The notes beneath the pieces are model-generated. The model saw nothing but the letters and a program-made list of their open reading frames with translations, had not been told where the DNA came from and did no database searches. 64,000 nucleotides of DNA, taken from NCBI RefSeq assembly GCF_029227915.1, contig NC_079877.1, forward strand, positions 7,380,001 through 7,444,000, given 5' to 3'. This DNA comes from Hydractinia symbiolongicarpus. Taxonomy: Eukaryota; Cnidaria; Hydrozoa; Anthoathecata; Hydractiniidae. Both the position numbers and the translations under genes were made by a program. This document shows, piece by piece, positions 24,813-37,603 of the stretch (positions are counted from its first letter, which is position 1; each line of letters opens with the position of its first letter).

Positions 24813-25927
24813 TGTGGTAGCGCTTTATTAAAAAATTAAGACAAATAGGTCATTTTTTACTGTGGGACTAGTCCTAGCCGTTAGTTCGGGCTGAAGAAAT
24901 AGAGACAGTTTCAAAAACTACATTTCATTGATTTTCTAACGGTGTCCATTCGTTTGAGTTACAACATTGTCGTCACATATTCGTACCAACATGTATTTAG
25001 TGATTTTTTTCCGATATTACTAAGTTGTATTGCTTTTAACAGTGAAACGATTGACTGTGGGACTTTATTGAACTGATTCTGGACTGTAACCTTATGAATG
25101 CGATAAATGAGCCAATTGGACTTCAAGAATAACATTCTTCTTAATTCGACATGATTGCTGGAATTCAGCGAGTACACTAGGCTCTGTGGTATCGCTTTAT
25201 TTAAAAATTAAGAAAATAAGTTATTTATAAGTGTGGGACCAATCCTAGCCGTTATCGCGCATTGAAGAAATAGAGAGAGTTTCAAAAACTACATTTCATT
25301 GACTTTCTAACGGTGTCAATCCGGTGGGGTTACAACGGTTGCGTCACAAATTCGCACCAACATGTATTTAATGATTTTCTTCCGATAGTTCTAAGTTGGA
25401 TTTTTTTTAACAGTGAAACGATTGACTGTGGGAATTAATTGAACTTATTCTGGACTGTGATCTTATAAATGTGATGAATGAGCTAATTGGTCTCCAAGAA
25501 ATGACATTCTTCTTAATTTGACATGATTGTAGGAACTCAGCGACTACACTGGACCCTGCGGTAGTGATTCATTTAAAAATTTAGATAAATAAGTCAATTT
25601 TACTGTGGGACCAATAATAGCCGTTAGTGCTCGCTAAAGATATAGAGACAGTTTCGAAAACTCCATTTCATTGACTTTTTAACGGTGTCAATCTGTTTGA
25701 GTTACAACAGTTGCGTCACACATTTGTACCAACATGTATATAGTGATTTTCTTCCGATATTACTAAGTTGTGTTTTTTTTAACAGTGAAACGATTGACTG
25801 TGGGAGTTAATTGAATGATTCTGGACTGTGACCTTACAAATGTGATGAAGGAGCTAATTGGTCTCCAAGGAATAACATTCTCCTTAATTTGACATGTTTG
25901 CTGGAATTCAGCGATTACATTAGGCTC

Positions 25928-26277
25928 TGTGGTAGCGCTTTATTTAAAAACTTAGATAAATAAGTTTTTTTTTACTGGGGGACCAATCCTGGCCGTTAGC
26001 ACGTGCTGAATAAATAGGAACAGTTCCAAAGGCTATATTTCATTGACTTACTAACGGTATAAATCCGTTTGAGTTACAGCGGTTTTATTTAGCGATAGTA
26101 TTCGGATATTACTAGGTTGCATCGCTTTTAACAGTGAAACGTTTGACTGTGGGACTTAAGTGAACTGATTTTAGTCTTTGACCTTATAATTGTGATAAAT
26201 GAGCCAGTTTGACTACAACAAATAACATTCTTCTTAATTTAACATGATTGTTGGAACTCAGCGATTACACTTGGCGC
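25928..26277 (+). repeat. Short (350 bp) monomer lineage, copy 6, unfused form
   Basis: It carries the internal deletion (gttacagcggttttattt) together with a left end of its own subtype (gtagcgctttatttaaaaac, then agtttttttttactggggg). This is the likely parent form of the right part of the hybrid monomers 11876 and 15926. Confidence 0.88.
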
Positions 26278-26649
26278 AGTGGAAGCGCTTCATTTAAAAA
26301 CTTAGATAAATAAGTCATTTTTTACTGTGGGACCAATCCTAGCCGTTATCGCGCGCTGAAAAATTGCGACAGTTTCAAAAACTACATTTCAATGACGTTC
26401 TAACTGTATCAGTCCGTTTGAGTTACAACGGTTGCGTCACATATTAGTACCAACACGTATCTAGTGATTTTCTTCCGATATTACTAAGTTGTATTGGTTT
26501 CAACAGTGAAACGATTGACTGTGGGAATTAATTTAACTAACTTTGGACTGTGACCTGATAAATGTGATAAATGAGACAATTGGACTCCAAGAAGTAACAT
26601 TCTTCTTAATTTGACGTGAATGCCGGAACTTAGCGATTACATTGGGCGC

Positions 26650-28129
26650 TGTGGTAGCGCTTCATTTAAAAATTTAGATAAATAAGTCATTCTTTACTGT
26701 GGGACCAATCGTAGCCGTTGTCGCGCGCTGAAAAAATAGCGACAGTTTCAAAAAGTACATTTCAATGACGTTCTAACAGTGTCAGTCCGTTTGAGTTACA
26801 ACGGTTGGGTCACATATTTGTACCAACATGTATTTAGCGATATTTTTCTCATATTACTAGTTTGCATCGCTTTTAACAGTGAAACGATTGACTGTGGGAC
26901 TTAATTGAACTGATTTTGGACTGTGACCTTATAAATATTATAAGTGAGAAAATTCGACTCTAAGAAATGACATTCTTCTTAATTTGACATGATTGTAGGA
27001 ACTCAGCGATTACACTGGACCCTGTGGTAGCGATTCATTTAAAAATTTAGATAAATAAGTCAATTTTACTGTGGGACCAATCCTAGCCGTTAGCGCGCGC
27101 TGAAGATATAGAGACAGTTTCGAAAACTCCATTTCATTGACTTTCTAACGGTGTCAATCCGTTTGAGTTACAACGGTTGCGTCACATATTAGTACCAACA
27201 TGTATATAGTGATTTTCTTCCGATATTACTAAGTTGTATTGGTTTTAACAGTGAAACGATTGACTGTGGGAATTAATTCAACTAACTTTGGACTGTGACC
27301 TGATAAATGTGATAAATGAGACAATTGAACTGCAAGAAATAACATTCTTTTTAATTTAACGTGAATGCCGGAACTTAGCCATTACATTGGGCGCTGTGGT
27401 AGCGCTTCATTTAAAAATTTAGATAAATAAATCATTCTTTACAGTGGGACCAATTGTCGCGCGCTGAAAGAATAGAGACAGTTTCAAAAACTACATTTCA
27501 ATGACTTTCTAACGCTGTCAATCGGTTTGAGTTACAACGGTTGCGTCACATATTCGTACCAACACGTATTAAGTGAGTTTCTTCCAATATTACTAAGTTG
27601 TATCGCGTTCAACAGTGAAACGATTGACTGTGGGTCTTAATTGAACTGATTTTGGACTTTGACCTGATAAATGTTATAAGTGAGACAATTGGACTCCAAG
27701 AAATAACATTCTTCTTAATTTGACATGATTGTGGGAACTCAGCGATTACACTGGACCTTGTGGGAGCGATTCATTTAAACATTTAGATAAATAAGTCATT
27801 TTTACTGTGGGACCAATCCTAGCCGTTATCGCGCGCTGAAAAAGTAGAGACAGTTTCAAAACCTACATTTCATTGACTTTCCAACGGTGTCAATCCGTTT
27901 GAGTTACAACGGTTGCGTCACATATTCGTACCAACATGTATATAGTTATTTTCTTCCGATATTACTAAGTTGTATCGCTTTCAACAGTGAAACGATTGAC
28001 TGTGGGATTAATTGAACTGATCTTGGACTTTGACCTTATAAATGTGATAATTGAGCCATTTTGAATACAAGAAATAAAATTCTTCTTAAATTGACATAAT
28101 TGTGGGAACTCAGCCATTACACTAGACCC
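26650..28129 (+). repeat. Diverged bridge between HOR blocks
   Basis: Monomers start at 26650, 27023, 27395 and 27759. The first two still resemble the left half of the window (cattctttactg, gtagcgattc). From 27395 the monomers lose the left-side diagnostic variants and take up ones used on the right (tgtgggaactcagc, gataattgagccatttt). None of the four has a near-identical partner that I could see. The block marks a change of dominant subfamily. Confidence 0.75.
27395..27758 (+). repeat. 364 bp monomer with 9 bp deletion
   Basis: At about 27450 the text reads gggaccaattgtcgcgcgctg where relatives read gggaccaatcgtagccgttg and then tcgcgcg, so about 9 bp around cgtagccgt are missing. Other private changes are aaatcattctttacagtggg and ttcttccaatattac. 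Confidence 0.85.
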
Positions 28130-31100
28130 TGTGGTAACGATTCAATTAAAAATTTAGATAAATAAGTCATTTTTACTGTGGGACCAATCCTAGCCGTTAG
28201 TGCGCGCTGAAGAAATAGAGACAGTTTCAAAAACTACATTTCATTGACTTTCTAACGGTGTTACCCCGTTTGAGTTACAACGGTTGCGTCACACATTCGT
28301 ACGAACATGTATTTAGTGATTTTCTTCCGGTATTCCTAAGTTGTATCGCTTTCAACAGTGAAACGATTGACTGTGGGACTTAATTGAACTGATTTTGGAC
28401 TTTGACCTTATAAATGTGATAAATGAGCAATTTTGACTACAAGAAATAACATTCTTCTTAATTTGACATAATTGCTGGAACTCAGCGATTACACTTGGCG
28501 CTGTGGTAGCGCTTTATTTATAAATTAAGATAAATAAGTCATTTTTTACTGTTGGACGAATACTATTCGTTAGTTCGCGCTGAAGAAATAGAGACAGTTT
28601 CAAAAACTACATTTCATTGACTTTCTAACAGTTTTAATCTGTTTGAGTTACAACGGTTGCGTCACATATTCGTACCAACATGTATTTAGTTATTTTCTTC
28701 CGATATTACTAAGTTGTATCGCCTTCAACAGTGAAACGATTGACTGTGGGACTTAATTGAACTGATTTTGGACTTTGACCTTATAAATGTGATAATTGAG
28801 CCATGTTGACTACAAGAAATAACATTCTTCTTAAATTGACTTGATTGTGGGAACTCAGCCATTACACTGGACCCTGTGGTAACAATTCATTAAAAAATTT
28901 AGATAGATAAGTCATTTTTACTGTGGGACCAATCCTAGCCGTTAGTGCGCGCTGAAGAAATAGAGACAGTTTCAAAAACTACATTTCATTGACTTTCTAA
29001 CGGTGTCACCCCGTTTGAGTTACAACGGTTGCGTCACACATTCGTACGAACATGTATTTAGTGATTTTCTTCCGGTATTCCTAAGTTGTATCGCTTTCAA
29101 CAGTGAAACGATTGACTGTGGGACTTAATTGAACTGATTTTGGACTTTGACCTTATAAATGTGATAAATGAGCAATTTTTACTACAAGAAATAACATTCT
29201 TCTTAATTTGACGTAATTGCTGGAACTCAGCGATTACACTGGGCGCTGTGGTAGCGCTTTATTTATAAATTAAGATAAATAAGTCATTTTTTACTGTTGG
29301 ACGAATACTAGTCGTTAGTTCGCGCTGAAGAAATAGAGACAGTTTCAAAAACTACATTTCATTGACTTTCTAACAGTTTTAATCTGTTTGAGTTGCAACG
29401 GTTGCGTCACATATTCGCACCAACATGTATTTAGTGATTTTCTTCCGGTATTACCAAGTTGTATCGCTTTCAATAGTGAAACGATTGACTGTGGGGCCTA
29501 ATTGAACTGATTTTGGACTTTGACCTTATAAATGTGATAAATGAGCAATTTTGACTATAACAAATAACATTCTTCTTAATTTGACATGATTGCTGGAACT
29601 CAGCGATTACACTGGGCGCTGTGGTAGCGCTTTATTTAAAAATTAAGATAAATAAGCCATTTTTCACTGTGAGATCAATCCTAGCCGTTATCGCGCGCTA
29701 AAGAAATAGAGACAGTTTCCAAAACTACATTTCATTGACTTTCTAACGGTGTCACCCCGTTTGAGTTACAACGGTTGCGTCACACATTTGTACGAACATG
29801 TATTTAGTGATTTTCTTCCGGTATTCCTAAGTTGTATCGCTTTCAACAGTGAAACGATTGACTGTGGGACTTAATTGAACTGATTTTGGACTTTGACCTT
29901 ATAAATGTGATAAATGAGCAATTTTGACTACAAGAAATAACATTCTTCTTAATTTGACATAATTGCTGGAACTCAGCGATTACACTGGGCGCTGTGGTAG
30001 CGCTTTATTTATAAATTAAGATAAATAAGTCATTTTTTACTGTTGGACGAATACTATTCGTTAGTTCGCGCTGAAGAAATAGAGACAGTTTCAAAAACTA
30101 CATTTCATTGACTTTCTAACAGTTTTAATCTGTTTGAGTTACAACGGTTGCGTCACATATTCGTACCAACATGTATTTAGTTATTTTCTTCCGATATTAC
30201 TAAGTTGTATCGCCTTCAACAGTGAAACGATTGACTGTGGGACTTAATTGAACTGATTTTGGACTTTGACCTTATAAATGTGATAATTGAGCCATGTTGA
30301 CTACAAGAAATAACATTCTTCTTAAATTGACATGATTGTGGGAACTCAGCCATTACACTGGACCCTGTGGTAACAATTCATTAAAAAATTTAGATAGATA
30401 AGTCATTTTTACTGTGGGACCAATCCTAGCCGTTAGTGCGCGCTGAAGAAATAGAGACAGTTTCAAAAACTACATTTCATTGACTTTCTAACGGTGTCAC
30501 CCCGTTTGAGTTACAACGGTTGCGTCACACATTCGTACGAACATGTATTTAGTGATTTTCTTCCGGTATTCCTAAGTTGTATCGCTTTCAACAGTGAAAC
30601 GATTGACTGTGGGACTTAATTGAACTGATTTTGGACTTTGACCTTATAAATGTGATAAATGAGCAATTTTTACTACAAGAAATCACATTCTTCTTAATTT
30701 GACGTAATTGCTGGAACTCAGCGATTACACTGGGCGCTGTGGTAGCGCTTTATTTATAAATTAAGATAAATAAGTCATTTTTTACTGATTTGACGAATAC
30801 TAGTCGTTAGTTCGCGCTGAAGAAATAGAGACAGTTTCAAAAACTACATTTCATTGACTTTCTAACAGTTTTAATCTGTTTGAGTTGCAACGGTTGCGTC
30901 ACATATTCGCACCAACATGTATTTAGTGATTTTCTTCCGGTATTACCAAGTTGTATCGCTTTCAATAGTGAAACGATTGACTGTGGGGCCTAATTGAACT
31001 GATTTTGGACTTTGACCTTATAAATGTGATAAATGAGCAATTTTGACTATAACAAATAACATTCTTCTTAATTTGACATGATTGCTGGAACTCAGCGATT

Positions 31101-31484
31101 ACACTGGGCGCTGTGGTAGCGCTTTATTTAAAAATTAAGATAAATAAGCCATTTTTCACTGTGGGATCAATCCTAGCCGTTATCGCGCGCTAAAGAAATA
31201 GAGACAGTTTCCAAAACTACATTTCATTGACTTTCTAACGGTGTCACCCCGTTTGAGTTGCAACGGTTGCGTCACATATTCGCACCAACATGTATTTAGT
31301 GATTTTCTTCTGGTATTACTAAGTTGTATCGCTTTCAATAGTGAAATGATTGACTGTGGGACCTAATTGAAATGATTTTGGACTTTGACCTTATAAATGT
31401 GATAAATGAGCAATTTTGACTACAAGAAATAACATTCTTCTTAATTTGACATGATTGCTGGAACTCAGCGATTACACTGGGCGC
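28130..31484 (+). repeat. 4-monomer HOR, 1491 bp, first two copies
   Basis: Monomers start at 28130, 28502, 28875, 29247, 29620, 29993, 30366, 30738 and 31112. The set 28502-29992 is repeated at 29993-31484 (offset 1491-1492). Order per copy: an attactattcg monomer with tttataaattaag; a gtaacaattcattaaaaaatt monomer with tagatagataag; a second tttataaattaag monomer; and a gccatttttcactg monomer. The shared caccccgtttgag in place of caatccgtttgag marks this module. 30738 has a one-base lengthening (actgatttgacg). Confidence 0.9.
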
Positions 31485-33721
31485 TGTGGTAGCGATTTAT
31501 TTAAAAATTAAGATAAATAAGCCATTTTTCACTGTGGGACCAATCCTAGCCGTTATCGCGCGCTAAAGAAATAGAGACAGTTTCAAAAACTACATTTCAT
31601 TGACTTTCTAACAGTGTCAATCGGTTTGAGTTACAACGGTTGCGTCACATATTCGTACCAACATGTATTTAGTTATTTTCTTCCGATATTACTAAGTTGT
31701 ATCGCTTTCAACAGTAAAACGATTGACTGTGGGACTTAATTGAACTGATTTTGGACTTTGACCTTATAAATGTGATAATTGAGCCGTTTTGACTACAAGA
31801 AATAACATTCTTCTTAAATTGACATGATTGTGGGAACTCAGTCATTACACTGAACCCTGTCGTAGCGATTTATTTAAAAATTTAGATAAATAAGTCATTT
31901 TTACTGTGGGACCAATCCTAGCCGTTAGCGCGCGCTGAAGAAATAGAGACAGTTTCAAAAACAACATTTCATTGACTTTCTAACGGTGTCAATCCGTTTG
32001 AGTTACAACGGTTGCGTCACACATTTGTACGAACATGTATTTAGTGATTTTCTTCCGGTATTGCTAAGTTGTATCGCTTTCAACAGTGAAACGATTGACT
32101 GTGGGACTTAATTGAACTGATTTTAGACTTTGACCTAAAAAATGTGATTATTGAGCAATTTTGAGTACAAGAAATAACATTCTTCTTAATTTGACATAAT
32201 TGCTGGAACTCAGCGATTACACTGGGCGCTGTGGTAGCGCTTTATTTATAAATTAAGATAAATAAGTCATTTTTTACTGTTGGACGAATACTAGTCGTTA
32301 GTTCGCGCTGAAGAAATAGAGACAGTTTCAAAAACTACATTTCATTGACTTTCTAACAGTTTTAATCTGTTTGAGTTGCAACGGTTGCGTCACATATTCG
32401 CACCAACATGTATTTAGTGATTTTCTTCCGGTATTACTAAGTTGTATCGCTTTCAATAGTGAAACGATTGACTGTGGGACCTAATTGAACTGATTTTGGA
32501 CTTTGACCTTATAAATGTGATAATTGAGCCATTTTGACTACAAGAAATAACATTCTTCTTAAATTGACATGATTGTGGGAACTCAGCCATTACACTGGAC
32601 CCTGTGGTAACAATTCATTAAAAAATTTAGATAGATAAGTCATTTTTACTGTGGGACCAATCCTAGCCGTTAGTGCGCGCTGAAGAAATAGAGACAGTTT
32701 CAAAAACTACATTTCATTGACTTTCTAACGGTGTCACCCCGTTTGAGTTACAACGGTTGCGTCACACATTCGTACGAACATGTATTTAGTGATTTTCTTC
32801 CGGTATTCCTAAGTTGTATCGCTTTCAACAGTGAAACGATTGACTGTGGGACTTAATTGAACTGATTTTGGACTTTGACCTTATAAATGTGATAAATGAG
32901 CAATTTTTACTACAAGAAATCACATTCTTCTTAATTTGACGTAATTGCTGGAACTCAGCGATTACACTGGGCGCTGTGGTAGCGCTTTATTTATAAATTA
33001 AGATAAATAAGTCATTTTTTACTGATTGGACGAATACTAGTCGTTAGTTCGCGCTGAAGAAATAGAGACAGTTTCAAAAACTACATTTCATTGACTTTCT
33101 AACAGTTTTAATCTGTTTGAGTTGCAACGGTTGCGTCACATATTCGCACCAACATGTATTTAGTGATTTTCTTCCGGTATTACCAAGTTGTATCGCTTTC
33201 AATAGTGAAACGATTGACTGTGGGGCCTAATTGAACTGATTTTGGACTTTGACCTTATAAATGTGATAAATGAGCAATTTTGACTATAACAAATAACATT
33301 CTTCTTAATTTGACATGATTGCTGGAACTCAGCGATTACACTGGGCGCTGTGGTAGCGCTTTATTTAAAAATTAAGATAAATAAGCCATTTTTCACTGTG
33401 GGATCAATCCTAGCCGTTATCGCGCGCTAAAGAAATAGAGACAGTTTCCAAAACTACATTTCATTGACTTTCTAACGGTGTCACCCCGTTTGAGTTACAA
33501 CGGTTGCGTCACACATTTGTACGAACATGTATTTAGTGATTTTCTTCCGGTATTCCTAAGTTGTATCGCTTTCAACAGTGAAACGATTGACTGTGGGACT
33601 TAATTGAACTGATTTTGGACTTTGACCTTATAAATGTGATAAATGAGCAATTTTGACTACAAGAAATAACATTCTTCTTAATTTGACATAATTGCTGGAA
33701 CTCAGCGATTACACTGGGCGC
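31485..33721 (+). repeat. Rearranged HOR segment, 2237 bp offset
   Basis: Monomers start at 31485, 31858, 32230, 32603, 32975 and 33349. The last three repeat 30366, 30738 and 31112 at 2237 bp, a six-monomer spacing. The first three match 34468, 34841 and 35213 at 2983 bp (eight monomers). The segment joins the two 4-monomer families of this region. A private change at its first boundaries is ctgtcgtagcgattt at 31857, where others read ctgtggtagcg. Confidence 0.85.
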
Positions 33722-36157
33722 TGTGGTAGCGCTTTATTTATAAATTAAGATAAATAAGTCATTTTTTACTGTTGGACGAATACTAGTCGTTAGTTCGCGC
33801 TGAAAAAATAGAGACAGTTTCAAAAACTACATTTCATTGACTTTCTAACAGTTTTAAATTGTTTGAGTTGCAACGGTTGCGTCACATATTCGCACCAACA
33901 TGTATTTAGTGATTTTCTTCCGGTATTACTAAGTTGTATCGCTTTCAATAGTGAAACGATTGACTGTGGGGCCTAATTGAACTGATTTTGGACTTTGACC
34001 TTATAAATGTGATAATTGAGCCATTTTGACTACAAGAAATAACATTCTTCCTAAATTGACATGATTGTGGGAACTCAGCCATTACACTGGGCGCTGTGGT
34101 AGCGCTTTATTTATAAATTAAGATAAATAAGTCATTTTTTACTGTTGGACGAATCCTAGTCGTTAGTTCGCGCTGAAGAAATAGAGACAGTTTCAAAAAC
34201 TACATTTCATTGACTTTCTAACTGTTTTAATCCGTTTGAGTTGCAACGGTTGCGTCACATATTCGCACCAACATGTATTTAGTGATTTTCTTCTGGTATT
34301 ACTAAGTTGTATCGCTTTCAATAGTGAAATGATTGACTGTGGGACCTAATTGAAATGATTTTGGACTTTGACCTTATAAATGTGATAAATGAGCAATTTT
34401 GACTACAAGAAATAACATTCTTCTTAATTTGACATGATTGCTGGAACTCAGCGATTACACTGGGCGCTGTGGTAGCGATTTATTTAAAAATTAAGATAAA
34501 TAAGCCATTTTTCACTGTGGGACCAATCCTAGCCGTTATCGCGCGCTAAAGAAATAGAGACAGTTTCAAAAACTACATTTCATTGACTTTCTAACAGCGT
34601 CAATCGGTTTGAGTTACAACGGTTGCGTCACATATTCGTACCAACATGTATTTAGTTATTTTCTTCCGATATTACTAAGTTGTATCGCTTTCAACAGTAA
34701 AACGATTGACTGTGGGACTTAATTGAACTGATTTTGGACTTTGACCTTATAAATGTGATAATTGAGCCGTTTTGACTACAAGAAATAACATTCTTCTTAA
34801 ATTGACATGATTGTGGGAACTCAGTCATTACACTGAACCCTGTGGTAGCGATTTATTTAAAAATTTAGATAAATAAGTCATTTTTACTGTGGGACCAATC
34901 CTAGCCGTTAGCGCGCGCTGAAGAAATAGAGACAGTTTCAAAAACAACATTTCATTGACTTTCTAACGGTGTCAATCCGTTTGAGTTACAACGGTTGCGT
35001 CACACATTTGTACGAACATGTATTTAGTGATTTTCTTCCGGTATTGCTAAGTTGTATCGCTTTCAACAGTGAAACGATTGACTGTGGGACTTAATTGAAC
35101 TGATTTTAGACTTTGACCTAAAAAATGTGATTATGGAGCAATTTTGACTACAAGAAATAACATTCTTCTTAATTTGACATAATTGCTGGAACTCAGCGAT
35201 TACACTGGGCGCTGTGGTAGCGCTTTATTTATAAATTAAGATAAATAAGTCATTTTTTACTGTTGGACGAATACTAGTCGTTAGTTCGCGCTGAAGAAAT
35301 AGAGACAGTTTCAAAAACTACATTTCATTGACTTTCTAACAGTTTTAATCTGTTTGAGTTGCAACGGTTGCGTCACATATTCGCACCAACATGTATTTAG
35401 TGATTTTCTTCCGGTATTACTAAGTTGTATCGCTTTCAATAGTGAAACGATTGACTGTGGGGCCTAATTGAACTGATTTTGGACTTTGACCTTATAAATG
35501 TGATAATTGAGCCATTTTGACTACAAGAAATAACATTCTTCCTAAATTGACATGATTGTGGGAACTCAGCCATTACACTGGGCGCTGTGGTAGCGCTTTA
35601 TTTATAAATTAAGATAAATAAGTCATTTTTTACTGTTGGACGAATCCTAGTCGTTAGTTCGCGCTGAAGAAATAGAGACAGTTTCAAAAACTACATTTCA
35701 TTGACTTTCTAACTGTTTTAATCCGTTTGAGTTGCAACGGTTGCGTCACATATTCGCACCAACATGTATTTAGTGATTTTCTTCTGGTATTACTAAGTTG
35801 TATCGCTTTCAATAGTGAAATGATTGACTGTGGGACCTAATTGAAATGATTTTGGACTTTGACCTTATAAATGTGATAAATGAGCAATTTTGACTATAAG
35901 AAATAACATTCTTCTTAATTTGACATGATTGCTGGAACTCAGCGATTACACTGGGCGCTGTGGTAGCGATTTATTTAAAAATTAAGATAAATAAGCCATT
36001 TTTCACTGTGGGACCAATCCTAGCCGTTATCGCGCGCTAAAGAAATAGAGACAGTTTCAAAAACTACATTTCATTGACTTTCTAACAGTGTCAATCGGTT
36101 TGAGTTACAACGGTTGCGTCACATATTCGTACCAACATGTATTTAGTTATTTTCTTC

Positions 36158-36178
36158 CGATATTACTAAGTTGTATCG
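36158..36178. other. CGATA-11-TATCG inverted repeat
   Basis: In ttccgatattactaagttgtatcgct, CGATA (36158-36162) and TATCG (36174-36178) are complementary across 11 nt. It is present in many monomers. The ccggtattac and gttgtattgg subtypes lose one arm each. It also places two GATA cores in opposite orientation. This is a weak dyad, reported as structure only. Confidence 0.4.
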
Positions 36179-37518
36179 CTTTCAACAGTAAAACGATTGA
36201 CTGTGGGACTTAATTGAACTGATTTTGGACTTTGACCTTATAAATGTGATAATTGAGCCGTTTTGACTACAAGAAATAACATTCTTCTTAAATTGACATG
36301 ATTGTGGGAACTCAGTCATTACACTGAACCCTGTGGTAGCGATTTATTTAAAAATTTAGATAAATAAGTCATTTTTACTGTGGGACCAATCCTAGCCGTT
36401 AGCGCGCGCTGAAGAAATAGAAACAGTTTCAAAAACAACATTTCATTGACTTTCTAACGGTGTCAATCCGTTTGAGTTACAACGGTTGCGTCACACATTT
36501 GTACGAACATGTATTTAGTGATTTTCTTCCGGTATTGCTAAGTTGTATCGCTTTCAACAGTGAAACGATTGACTGTGGGACTTAATTGAACTGATTTTAG
36601 ACTTTGACCTAAAAAATGTGATTATTGAGCAATTTTGACTACAAGAAATAACATTCTTCTTAATTTGACATGATTGCTGGAACTCAGCGATTACACTGGT
36701 CGCTGTGGTAGCGCTTTATTTATAAATTAAGATAAATAAGTCAATTTTTACTGTGGGACGAATCCTAGTCGTTAGTTCGCGCTGAAGAAATAGAGACAGT
36801 TTCAAAAACTACATTTCATTGACTTTCTAACAGTTTTAATCCGTTTGAGTTGCAACGATTGCGTCACATATTCGCACCAACATGTATTTAGTGATTTTCT
36901 TCCGGTATTACTAAGTTGTATCGCTTTCAATAGTGAAACGATTGACTGTGGGACCTAATTGAACTGATTTTGGACTTTGACCTTATAAATGTGATAAATG
37001 AGCAATTTTGACTATAAGAAATAACATTCTTCTTAATTTGACATGATTGCTGGAACTCAGCGATTACACTGGGTGCTGTGGTAGCGCTTTAATAAAAAAT
37101 TAAGATAAATAAGCCATTTTTCACTGTGGGACCAATCCTAGCCGTTATCGCGCGCTAAAGAAATAGAGACAGTTTCAAAAACTACATTTCATTGACTTTT
37201 TAACAGTGTCAATCGGTTTGAGTTACAACGGTTGCGTCACATATTCGTACCAACATGTATTTAGTTATTTTCTTCCGATATTACTAAGTTGTATCGCTTT
37301 CAACAGTGAAACGATTGACTGTGGGACTTAATTGAACTGATTTTGGACTTTGACCTTGTAAATGTGATAATTGAGCCATTTTGACTACAAGAAATAACAT
37401 TCTTCTTAAATTGACATGATTGTGGGAACTCAGTCATTACACTGGACCCTGTGGTAGCGATTCATTTAAAAATTTAGATAAATAAGTCATTTTTACTGTG
37501 GGACCAATCCTAGCCGTT

Positions 37519-37528
37519 AGCGCGCGCT
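37519..37528. other. GC-rich dyad AGCGCGCGCT in the reference monomer
   Basis: A perfect 10 bp self-complementary site, present in many monomers after cctagccgtt. Others have variants such as atcgcgcgctg or gcacgcgctg. It is the most CpG-dense point of an AT-rich unit. It could bind a dimeric protein or simply be a CpG cluster that has not decayed; no function is shown. Confidence 0.6.
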
Positions 37529-37573
37529 GAAGAAATAGAGACAGTTTCAAAAACTACATTTCATTGACTTTCT

Positions 37574-37603
37574 AACGGTGTCAATCCGTTTGAGTTACAA
37601 CGG
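37574..37603. other. AACGG-7-CCGTT-8-AACGG alternating dyad
   Basis: AACGG (37574-37578), CCGTT (37586-37590) and AACGG (37599-37603) form two overlapping inverted repeats with 7 and 8 nt spacers. The trio recurs in most monomers (taacggtgtcaatccgtttgag, then ttacaacggttgcg). AACGG resembles the core recognised by animal and plant MYB proteins (PyAACNG), but a 5 bp core is common by chance. Subtypes with taacagtttt or taaccgtg lose the first element, and short monomers lose the third. Confidence 0.5.

Larger units (their letters stand above)
23345..26649 (+). repeat. Third copy of the short-monomer module with an extra monomer
   Basis: Monomers start at 23345, 23717, 24090, 24463, 24813, 25185, 25557, 25928 and 26278. 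24463 to about 25600 matches 14832 to about 15970 (offset 9631), while 26278 matches 16275 (offset 10003). The 372 bp difference is one monomer: here the long monomer 25557 and the short monomer 25928 are separate, whereas in copies A and B they are fused. The last cagtggaagcg-type monomer of the window is 26278. Confidence 0.88.

Noticed and set aside
733-25177. Shorter minus-strand open frames (733-969, 3997-4182, 11782-11976, 24959-25177)
   Set aside because: All four, traced at their starts, begin with TTG or GTG. They have unrelated frames relative to the monomer and fall within ordinary satellite units.
37519-37528. Rho-independent terminator at GC dyads
   Set aside because: The dyads are short, are not followed by a T-run, and the DNA is evidently a eukaryotic satellite.
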